NCBI GenBank assembly: GCA_035943635.1
Contig: DASZBX010000023.1
Span: 8,077-72,076 of the forward strand
Reading direction: 5' to 3'
Length of the DNA stretch: 64,000 bases
Origin: DASZBX01 sp035943635
GTDB lineage: Bacteria; Actinomycetota; Actinomycetes; Streptomycetales; Catenulisporaceae
The notes under the pieces are model-generated. The model was not told where the DNA came from. It was given only the letters and a program-made list of their open reading frames with translations, and did not search any database. The position numbers and the translations under genes are program-made. How positions within the stretch are numbered: the stretch's first letter is position 1; each line of letters opens with the position of its first letter. This document shows positions 33,083 to 42,970 of the stretch, piece after piece.

Positions 33083-33632
33083 CGGTGTCCGCAGCGCTCG
33101 TGGTTCTTTGGGTGGTTGTGGCGCCGACAACGAAACGCTGACGATGGTTGCCACGGTTGTGATGGCCTCGGCGGTTACGATGGACCGCCGGCCGATCAGC
33201 GCTTCCTCGTCGCTGACCGGCACGGCGACCCGGACGGATCGGCCCGGTCGGGGTGCCGGGTGGGCCGTCGGCACAGGACCCGCAGTCCGACCACCCGGTC
33301 GGGGCGATCCTGCGGCAGGGCGGATGGACGGGCACCATTCGTTCCCCTGTTCTCAGCCTCCGTTATTACTGAACGCACATATGACAATGCCAAGAGTGAG
33401 TTTCCCCTGCCGGGCGCGACGCGGGCCGTTAGCCTTGCCGGGTGACCAACTACATCCCTTTGGGCCTGGGCAGGCAGCGGCATCGAGCGATCCCGGAGTG
33501 GGGGAGTCGGCGGGGCGGGGATTCCTGAGGTTCTAGTAACAGGCCTGACGGGCCACGGCTTCCGGCGCAAGGCCCAGGGCATTGCCCTCCTCGATTCGTA
33601 TCGGCTCAGCCCCATGCGGCATACTCAGAACC
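33083..33632. other. Intergenic stretch with a possible truncated ORF
   Basis: No confident gene is present. On the minus strand, 33041-33274 reads a 77-residue frame with a plausible core (VRVAVPVSDEEALIGRRSIVTAEAITTVATIVSVSL) that ends inside element copy 2, so it might be a gene tail cut by the insertion. There is no good start or ribosome-binding site. The rest has no recognised feature. Confidence 0.3.
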
Positions 33633-34142
33633 GTGAGTATCGAATTCCCCGAGGCGACTACGCCCGTGTCTTCGCGCGCCGAGGTGTTTCTCGGCTATTT
33701 CGACTGGTTCCGGTCGCGCCTGGTCGCCAAGCTCGAGGAGCTCGCGCCCGAGGAACTGCGGCGTAGCCGTCTGCGGTCCGGGTGGACGCCGCTGGAGTTG
33801 CTCAAGCACCTGACCTTCGTCGAGATGCGCTGGATCGAGTGGGGATTCGAGGGGCGCGAGGTCGCCGATCCGTGGGGCGACCAGCGCGATGATCGCTGGT
33901 ACGTCGCGCCGGAAGAAACCCTGGAATCGCTGGTCGCGCAGCTGCGTGAGCGGGCGGCGTATACCCGGCGGGTGGTCGAGTCGACCGACCTCGATGCGGT
34001 CGGGGCTCCCGGTCCGCGCTGGGACGGGGCCGAGCCGGCGACGTTGGAGCGGATCCTGTTCCACCTGCTCCAGGAGTACGCCCGGCACCTCGGGCACCTG
34101 GACATCGTGGCTGAGATCGTCGACGGGGCGGTCGGGGAGTAG
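33633..34142 (+). CDS. DinB/DUF664-family protein
   Basis: The 169-residue four-helix-bundle protein of the DinB/YfiT/mycothiol-transferase superfamily has YFDWFRSRLVAKLEELAPEEL at the start, LLKHLTFVEMRWIEWGF (metal-ligand His) and ILFHLLQEYARHLGHLDIVAE (HxxxH metal ligands) at the end. Members bind a divalent metal; many transfer thiols such as mycothiol or bacillithiol. GTG 33633 is chosen because the conserved domain starts there and the longer frame adds unrelated residues. CATACT lies 8 bases before it, so the mRNA may be leaderless. Confidence 0.82.
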   Translation: MSIEFPEATTPVSSRAEVFLGYFDWFRSRLVAKLEELAPEELRRSRLRSGWTPLELLKHLTFVEMRWIEWGFEGREVADPWGDQRDDRWYVAPEETLESLVAQLRERAAYTRRVVESTDLDAVGAPGPRWDGAEPATLERILFHLLQEYARHLGHLDIVAEIVDGAVGE

Positions 34143-34183
34143 CGCGAGCAGCGAAGGCCGAATAGCGCAGCGAAAAGCTACTA

Positions 34184-34819
34184 TTACAGCTGGCTGACAG
34201 CCGCCGCGGTGCCTTCGACGATGACCTCCAGGCACTCGCGGAACAGATCGTCGGGGGTGCGGCCGTCCTGGAAGTACTCGGTGATGCCCGCGATGATGCC
34301 GGGATGGGTCTCCCCGAAGGCGTCGAGGTCGAACTCGGTGACCGCGGCCTCGTCGGGGCGGGGGGCCTGTTCGGCCAGGACGTGCCCGACGGTGAAGTGT
34401 TCGACGGTCAGGACCATCAGGCGGGCGCGGCGTAGCGACAGGCCCCGTGCGGCCAGGGTGCTGATGGCCAGTTCGGTGATGGCGGCCATCTTCAGCGACA
34501 GGTGCGACGCGGAGACGATGCGGGCGCCGTCGGGGTGGTCGAGCAGGGCTCTGCGCAGGTGTTCGGCGATGCCGATCAGCCAGTCCTGCCAGCGGGTGTC
34601 CGGCGGGGGCGGGGTCAGGGCGGCATCGGGGAACTGCCGGTCCAGTATCTCTTCGGCGATCGCGGTGACCAGGGCGGCTTTGCTCGGGATGTGCCAGTAG
34701 AGGGTCGGCGCCTGGACGCCCAGCCGCTGGGCGAGCTTGCGCAGCGTGACCTCGTCCAAGCCGCTGTCGTCGAGCAGGGCGACGGCCTCGGTGACGACCT
34801 GCCGTTTGTCCAATGCCAT
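34184..34819 (-). CDS. TetR-family repressor with TetR_C domain
   Basis: The 211-residue product has a helix-turn-helix at about 10-55 (VVTEAVALLDDSGLDEVTLRKLAQRLGVQAPTLYWHIPSKAAL) typical of true TetR-class repressors, and a TetR_C-like ligand domain (EHFTVGHVLAEQAP). ATG 34819 is preferred to 34882 because the HTH starts at the usual distance and the longer frame reads over the operator flank. Half-sites GTTAGA/TCTAAC cluster between it and the divergent, broken oxidoreductase, its presumed former target. Confidence 0.9.
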   Translation of the reverse strand: MALDKRQVVTEAVALLDDSGLDEVTLRKLAQRLGVQAPTLYWHIPSKAALVTAIAEEILDRQFPDAALTPPPPDTRWQDWLIGIAEHLRRALLDHPDGARIVSASHLSLKMAAITELAISTLAARGLSLRRARLMVLTVEHFTVGHVLAEQAPRPDEAAVTEFDLDAFGETHPGIIAGITEYFQDGRTPDDLFRECLEVIVEGTAAAVSQL

Positions 34820-34873
34820 GACCTGGTCCTTCCCAGACCAATCTATCAGGATCCGGCCGGGTTCCCGCACAGC

Positions 34874-34923
34874 GTTAGACAACGCGCTCTAACGGTGTTA
34901 GATTTGTCTCTAACGGCGTTAGA
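34874..34923. promoter_or_regulatory. Array of GTTAGA/TCTAAC half-sites (TetR operators)
   Basis: GTTAGA occurs at 34874, 34897 and 34918; TCTAAC at 34888 and 34909. They form palindromes 34874-34893 and 34897-34914 plus one extra half-site. Repetition of the hexamer and its complement between a TetR gene and a divergent gene is strong evidence of operators. Confidence 0.75.
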
Positions 34924-34950
34924 GAACCCGTGATCTGCGAGGGGGCGGCT

Positions 34951-35704
34951 ATGAAGGCGGCGGTTGTGCACGAGGCCGGGGAGTGTTCCGCGGTACGAGG
35001 AGTTCCCCGGCCCGGTGGCCGGTGGCGGCCGAGGGTGGTTACGGGCCCATTCCGGCCGGGCTCGATCCGGCTGCGGCCGTCGTGCTGTCGACGGCGGTCA
35101 CGGGCATGTCGGCCAAGACCGCCGCCGGACTCATACCCGGCGAAACCGTGCTGGTCCAGGGCGCGACAGGCGTGACCGGGCGACTCGCGGTGAAGGTGGC
35201 GCGGCTGCTGGGCGCCGGGCGGATCGTCGCGACCGGACGAAATGAGAGTGCCCTGCGCGAGGTGCTCGACATCGGCGCGGACGTGGTGATCAACACTGCC
35301 GTGTCGGACGAGGACCTGCCACAGGCGTGCCGGGAGGCGAAGGGGGACGGATACGACGTCGTCCTGGACTACCTGTGGTCCCGGCCGACCGGAATCCTGC
35401 TGCGCACACTCGTGCCCGGGTCGTTCAGCCCGGGGAAACCGACTCGGCTCGTCCAGATAGGCGAGGCGGCCGGGCCGTCGTTGACCGTGACCGCGGACAG
35501 TCTGCGCACCTCCGGGGTCGAGATCTACGGCGCCTCGAAGGGGCTGACCGCGGAGACGATGGGGGGGAGATATACGGGCAGGTCGTGGAGTGGGCACAGT
35601 CCGGCGAGCTGACATTCGAGATGGAGAAGGTGCCGCTGAGCGATATCGAGGACGCATGGCAGCGGGCGAACCTGCGGGGGCGGCGGCTGGTCGTCGTGCC
35701 GTAG
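34951..35704 (+). pseudogene. Decayed quinone oxidoreductase (MDR) gene
   Basis: ATG 34951 opens MKAAVVHEAGE, a typical start. Family sequence then continues in another frame as SVPRYEEFPGPVAGGG, about 90 residues of the GroES domain are missing, and a third frame carries the Rossmann domain (GETVLVQGATGVTGRLAVKVARLLGA...). Around the G7 run near 35562-35568 the frame shifts again into EIYGQVVEWAQSGELTFEMEKVPLSDIEDAW. At least two frameshifts and one deletion make an active enzyme unlikely. It is divergent from the TetR gene and its operator array. Confidence 0.85.
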
Positions 35705-35721
35705 GTACTTGGCGACGCCAG

Positions 35722-36159
35722 CTAGTGGAATCGGGCTACGAAACGGCGCTGCCAGGGAGTTTCCACAGCCCGGGCGGCATAGTGCTCCCTGACGTAGGCG
35801 ACCGCTTCGTGGTTCGGCACGCCGTCGATGACGGCCAGGCAGGCCAGGGCGGTGCCGGTCCGTCCGATGCCGCCGCCGCAGGCCACCTCCACCCGCTCGG
35901 TCTCCATCCGCGCCCAGGTCTCGCGCAGTACGCGGCCGGCTTCGGCGCGGTCGGCGGGCAGGCGGAAATCCGGCCAGCGCAGCCACCGGACCGGCCACGG
36001 CATGGCGGAAGGCTCGCGGCCGAGCAGGTACAGCGCGAACTCCGGGTCGGCGCCCTTGGGCGGCGGGTGGCGCAGGCCCCGGCCGCGCACGAGTCGGCCT
36101 GACGGTAGTTGCAGGACTCCAGGTGCCGACGGGTACCAGGTGTCGGCGGTGTCTGTCAT
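35722..36159 (-). CDS. Cysteine-based protein phosphatase (DSP/PTP-like)
   Basis: The 145-residue product contains VACGGGIGRTGTALACLAVIDG, a CX5R P-loop (C-GGGIG-R) with the following T/S of dual-specificity phosphatases, and an upstream Asp in WPDF that could be the general acid. The C-terminal AVAYVREHYAARAVETPWQRRFV matches the last helices of compact PTPs. The substrate is unknown (phosphotyrosine, phosphoserine or a nucleotide). There is no clear ribosome-binding site; TAAGAT sits 6 bases before ATG, suggesting a leaderless mRNA. Confidence 0.8.
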   Translation of the reverse strand: MTDTADTWYPSAPGVLQLPSGRLVRGRGLRHPPPKGADPEFALYLLGREPSAMPWPVRWLRWPDFRLPADRAEAGRVLRETWARMETERVEVACGGGIGRTGTALACLAVIDGVPNHEAVAYVREHYAARAVETPWQRRFVARFH

Positions 36160-36165
36160 CGTGCG

Positions 36166-36171
36166 ATCTTA
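36166..36171 (-). promoter_or_regulatory. -10 box of a likely leaderless phosphatase mRNA
   Basis: On the minus strand TAAGAT is followed by 6 bases and the ATG at 36159, the spacing of leaderless promoters. A CTGACA 20 bases upstream is a weak -35. Confidence 0.35.
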
Positions 36172-36193
36172 GCCTTCGTCTACCGTAGAGGTG

Positions 36194-36598
36194 TCAGTGC
36201 AGCAGGCGCCCGTCTGTGCCGATGGCGTCAATCGACGTGATCTCGCAGGTCCGGGGCAGGAGCGCGGCGAACACGACCAGGTCGGTGTTCGGGATCGGAA
36301 TGGGCGCCAGGTCGATGGACTCGCCCGACTCCAGGACCAGCCGGGCCCGGGTGACGTCCTGGTGCGCGCGGGCCAGGACGCGGTGCAGGCCGCGGTTGTC
36401 GGCGCCGACGTAGATGTTCAGCGGCCGGCCGGGGTACACGGTCGGCCCGCCCATGCCGCCGGTGTCGCGGTGGCCGTCCGGGTGCTCGGTCGCCAGCATG
36501 GTGTAGAAGTCCTGCGGAGTGCCGCCTGCCGTGACGGTCCACCGGTGGCCGGACGGGAGCGCGCCCTGCGCCACCGCGGATAGTTCGGGCATTGCCAT
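36194..36598 (-). CDS. Hypothetical beta-rich protein
   Basis: The 134-residue product has alternating polar/hydrophobic strands (RWTVTAGGTPQDFYTMLATEH, ARLVLESGESIDLAPIP, DLVVFAALLP) and no signal peptide or membrane helix. ATG 36598 has GGAGGG seven bases upstream. It lies downstream of glyQS by 113 bases and just upstream of the phosphatase on the same strand. I do not recognise a family. Confidence 0.65.
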   Translation of the reverse strand: MAMPELSAVAQGALPSGHRWTVTAGGTPQDFYTMLATEHPDGHRDTGGMGGPTVYPGRPLNIYVGADNRGLHRVLARAHQDVTRARLVLESGESIDLAPIPIPNTDLVVFAALLPRTCEITSIDAIGTDGRLLH

Positions 36599-36711
36599 TC
36601 GGATTCCCTCCACGAGTTCGGATCGGCACTGTGCAGGGTCGCGCGCGGCAGCCGGATCAGTCTCCTGAACCGGCTGCCGCGCGCGACCCGCGGTGTTCTG
36701 TTCGGTCCTGC

Positions 36712-39795
<3,084 letters not shown>

Positions 39796-39939
39796 TGTGG
39801 CGCCCTTTCACTTGTCAACGCGTCTCACCGCGTGTCACCGCGCTCTTGCGAGCTGCCTGCGCCGGCCGCGTCCCCACGTCGACGGCGTGGCGCTGCGGCC
39901 CGGCGGCCGTCGAGACCACATGGTACCGGCTCGCGGGGG

Positions 39940-40650
39940 CTATCGATTCGCCTGGCTTGTGCCGTTCGTGCCGTTCGGCGCACTCGCCCCGATCAGGGCC
40001 GCGAGGTCGGCCGGGAGGGGGTAGGGGCGTTCGGCCGGGAGGAGGGCGTGCGCTTCGGGGTAGCGGTGGTCGCGGATGAGGGCGTGGATTCGGTGGGTCA
40101 GGTCGGTCGCGTCGTCGATGCCGGTGATCCAGGTGTCGCAGTAGTCGTCGACCGCGGTGCCGGAGATGCCGATCTGGATCGCGCGGTGGCCCAGGGGACG
40201 GAAGTGGACGTCGCGTTCGGGGTCCCACTGGATGCGGACCGGCGATTTGGTGGCGTGGGCCGACCATTGCGCGTGGCTTGGGTGGACGGCCGGGTCGTAG
40301 TGGGACAGGGTCGCTTGTCGGAGCGCTGTTTCGAAGCCGTCGCGGCGTAGGCGGATGGCGAGTACGTGCTCTTGTTGGGGCTTGGTGGCCCAGCCGCAGC
40401 GGTACATCATCCAGAGGAAGGACGGTTTGATCCAGGTCATCCGGTTGCGGTTGTAGGAGGGGGCGAATCGGTTCAGGCGGATGGCTTCGAGGGCGATGCC
40501 GGGTTCGTAGGCTTGGTAGACGGTGATGGTTTCGGCGTCGTAGGTTGCGCGGATCTGCCGGTAGGGCGGATTTGGTTCGGGTTCTGGTTCGGGTTCTGGT
40601 TCTTGTGCGGGTACGGATCCGGGTACGTATTCCGTCGGTTGGTCTGACAT
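39940..40650 (-). CDS. DUF4291 protein
   Basis: The 236-residue product starts with a Glu/Pro repeat, then the DUF4291 hallmarks RQIRATYDAETITVYQAY, NRMTWIKPSFLWMMYRCGW (the most conserved block) and VRIQWDPERD. The function is unknown; the family occurs widely in bacteria and fungi. ATG 40650 is used, ATG 40659 being too near the purine-rich site. It follows the MmcQ gene by 28 bases and may be co-transcribed with it. Confidence 0.9.
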   Translation of the reverse strand: MSDQPTEYVPGSVPAQEPEPEPEPEPNPPYRQIRATYDAETITVYQAYEPGIALEAIRLNRFAPSYNRNRMTWIKPSFLWMMYRCGWATKPQQEHVLAIRLRRDGFETALRQATLSHYDPAVHPSHAQWSAHATKSPVRIQWDPERDVHFRPLGHRAIQIGISGTAVDDYCDTWITGIDDATDLTHRIHALIRDHRYPEAHALLPAERPYPLPADLAALIGASAPNGTNGTSQANR

Positions 40651-40678
40651 GGGCGCCATCCTGGCACCGGCGGCGCGG

Positions 40679-41104
40679 TCAGGTCGACGGTTTATCGGGT
40701 TCGGCTTCTGCTTCGGGCTCGGATTCGCCTGCGGTTTCGGCAGGGCCGGTCCGGTCGGCGAGTCCGGCCAGGTACTCGTTCCAGACCTTCTTCGGCACGG
40801 TCATCCGCCAGGCGTCCACGACGAGTTCGTCCAGCTCGGCCGGGTCGATCTTGTCCATCCGCGCCCGCACCCAGTTGAACCGCAGATCGGACTCGACCGG
40901 CATCAGGAACTTCTCCGGGTCCGAGGCGACCAGTGCCTCCCGCTCCTCCTTCGGGTAGCCGAAACCCAGCACCGTCTCGTCCTGGGAGAGCGAGACGAAG
41001 ACGATCTGCTTCACCCGGAACTTCACCCGGTCCCGCACCAACGCCTCGTAGGCGCGCGGCAGCGTCAGGGCGATGGTGCGGACATCCTGCGCCGTGACGG
41101 CCAT
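40679..41104 (-). CDS. MmcQ/YjbR-family protein
   Basis: The 141-residue protein has the YjbR double-wing fold: an N-terminal helix (TAQDVRTIALTLPRAYEAL), strands VKFRVKQIVFVSLS and the typical PEKFLMPVESDLRFNWVRARMDKIDPAELDELVVDAWRM. Members resemble DNA-binding CyaY-like proteins; none has a firm role. Its start lies 4 bases after the stop of the PEBP gene, clearly an operon. The Glu/Pro-rich tail echoes the start of the next protein. Confidence 0.88.
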   Translation of the reverse strand: MAVTAQDVRTIALTLPRAYEALVRDRVKFRVKQIVFVSLSQDETVLGFGYPKEEREALVASDPEKFLMPVESDLRFNWVRARMDKIDPAELDELVVDAWRMTVPKKVWNEYLAGLADRTGPAETAGESEPEAEAEPDKPST

Positions 41105-41108
41105 AGTG

Positions 41109-41678
41109 TCAGCGCTCGTAGATTCCGTCGACCCGGCCGCGGGCCAGCACCCGGCCGGAGACCGCGGCGAGCACCGCGCGCGGCCGGGCCTTCGTCAGGT
41201 CCCCGGCGTCCGCGGTGGTCACCGGGGCCGACAGCGCGAACACCTGGAAGACGTACCGGTGCGGCCCGTGCCCCTTGATCGGCTCGGGCCCGTGGTACCC
41301 GCGGCCCATCCCGGACCGCAGGATCTGCACGCCCGCTGTCGGCGACGCGGAGTTCAACTCGCCGGCCGGGACCGCGGTCACCTCCGGATCGATCAGCGCG
41401 ACGCAGTGCACGAACGGCTTCTTCGTCGGCGCGTCGACGTCCTCGATCACCAGCAGCAACTGCGCCGTCTCCGCCGGAGCACTGTTCCAGGCCAGCGCCG
41501 GCGAGATGTTCGCCCCGCCCGCCCGCTTCCCCGCGTGCGCCGTCGGCATGGTGCCCCCGGCCGGAAAGTCGTCGCTGCGCAACTCCAGGGTCTCCGGCCC
41601 GGCCAGCGCCGGCATGTTCCAGGCCAACGCGGCTTCGTCCGCGTGTTTGTTCTTCAGCAGCGTGCCCATGATCCCCAT
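41109..41678 (-). CDS. YbhB/YbcL-type PEBP (Raf kinase inhibitor-like) protein
   Basis: The 189-residue phosphatidylethanolamine-binding-family protein has GANISPALAWNSAP (substrate-site DPD/H region variant), TAQLLLVIEDVDAP, VHCVALIDP and GYHGPEPIKGHGPHRYVFQVFAL, with the conserved His and GPxPP-like turn. Bacterial members are cytosolic or periplasmic with unclear ligands. Several close starts exist; ATG 41678 has GAGG at 9 bases, GTG 41693 and ATG 41687 do not. First gene of the PEBP-MmcQ operon. Confidence 0.88.
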   Translation of the reverse strand: MGIMGTLLKNKHADEAALAWNMPALAGPETLELRSDDFPAGGTMPTAHAGKRAGGANISPALAWNSAPAETAQLLLVIEDVDAPTKKPFVHCVALIDPEVTAVPAGELNSASPTAGVQILRSGMGRGYHGPEPIKGHGPHRYVFQVFALSAPVTTADAGDLTKARPRAVLAAVSGRVLARGRVDGIYER

Positions 41679-41782
41679 GCAGGCCATCCTCACTCATCGT
41701 GTCGGTCGTCTGAGAATGCCGCCTCACGGTAGCAGGATCAGCGATGAGGGGCGATTGCCCGGCCGGGGATTTCCGGGCTCCG

Positions 41783-42970
41783 TCATTCGTAGTCGTCGAT
41801 GCCGGGAGGGGTGTCGAAGCTGCTGAATTGTGCGTCGGCGTTCGGGATGACGTCGCCGGAATCCGTCGGTTCGGTGTCGTCGAGTTCCGTCACGCCGAAC
41901 TGGATGCGCACCTCCTGAGCGGCGTCATGCTGTTCCATCTTGGTGAACAGGTCGGCGACCCTTCGGGTGAAGTAGCCGTACGTGGTGGTGCCCGGTTTCA
42001 GCCCGAGCTCGTCGATGAGCCCGTTGACCCACTCGGTGACCGAGGCCCCCGGCTGAGGAAGCGATGAACCGAAGGTTTGACCGTCGAGACCGGTTTCAGA
42101 CGACAACCCGGTGGTGAAGCCATCCGAATCGGAGGTATTCCGATCCGCCAGCATGACAGCCTGACCGACCAGGTGCCGGAACAGGTCAGGCACTTCGCGG
42201 TCGTTCGCGGCGGCGGTCAGCTGGGCGAGCGGACCGATCAGCTCGACCGTGCGTTCGATCGCGTCGTCCTTCTTCGCCAGCAGCCACACGACCGCACTTC
42301 CGGTGGTACGCAGAACGTCCTCGCTGAGATACGTACGCCTGCTGCGCTCGTATTCGCGCTCGTGTTCCCAGATCGCTTCGTCTTTGCGCAGATCCGCGAT
42401 CTTGCGTTGCCGCTGGAGATCGTCATCGGAGAGCGTGAGCACGATATTGGTCGCCCAGGCTTCGACCTGTCCGGTGGGGTCGGGCTCGACGACCCCGAGA
42501 ACCGTGCCGAGCCGGTGTTGGGCGAGGGCGGACTCGCCGGGCAGTTCGGCTGCCGTCGCCTGGCGGGCCCGGGCCAGGATCGTGTTGATCGCCAGGGCAG
42601 CCGGATTGGCATGGGCGTTGACGGGTCTGCGGGACTGGTTCCCCGAGGTCAGCAGCCGCCAGCGAACGGTCGCGGAGAACAGGAAGTCGTAGTCCGGCGC
42701 GCCGCTGGGCACCGGGATGTTCGCGACCGGGTATTCGCGGTGATCGGACTGGGCGGGCGGCAGCCCGAAGCCGGCGTCCAGCTCGGCGATGCCGACCGGT
42801 CCGCCCGTTCGGTTCTCGGCGCGGTCGGCTCGCAGGATCAGGATCACCGCGACCGGGACCAGCAGCGGCAACGGCCAGAAGTGCCAGTTGTGGTTCCAGG
42901 CGACGAGCGACGTGAGCGCAGCGGTGGCCGTCGTGACGAAGAGCATCGCGGTTTTGCTGAACGGGTTCAT
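41783..42970 (-). CDS. Membrane protein with SPFH-like region, third gene of the TIR operon
   Basis: The 395-residue product has two adjacent N-terminal membrane helices (about 8-24 and 31-48), then a cytoplasmic alpha/beta domain (about 90-190; FLFSATVRWRLL, WATNIVLTLSDDDL) and a charged coiled-coil stretch (about 190-225; QRKIADLRKDEAIWEHEREYERSRRTYL) reminiscent of SPFH/stomatin proteins, then an acidic tail. The SPFH assignment is my inference. Its ATG overlaps the stop of the P-loop gene by 4 bases (ATGA). It may anchor the system to the membrane or be its membrane-acting partner. Confidence 0.7.
   Translation of the reverse strand: MNPFSKTAMLFVTTATAALTSLVAWNHNWHFWPLPLLVPVAVILILRADRAENRTGGPVGIAELDAGFGLPPAQSDHREYPVANIPVPSGAPDYDFLFSATVRWRLLTSGNQSRRPVNAHANPAALAINTILARARQATAAELPGESALAQHRLGTVLGVVEPDPTGQVEAWATNIVLTLSDDDLQRQRKIADLRKDEAIWEHEREYERSRRTYLSEDVLRTTGSAVVWLLAKKDDAIERTVELIGPLAQLTAAANDREVPDLFRHLVGQAVMLADRNTSDSDGFTTGLSSETGLDGQTFGSSLPQPGASVTEWVNGLIDELGLKPGTTTYGYFTRRVADLFTKMEQHDAAQEVRIQFGVTELDDTEPTDSGDVIPNADAQFSSFDTPPGIDDYE

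Noticed and set aside
39796..39939. Possible T-box leader before glyQS
   Set aside because: No specifier stem or TGGN anti-terminator bulge could be found in the short spacer.
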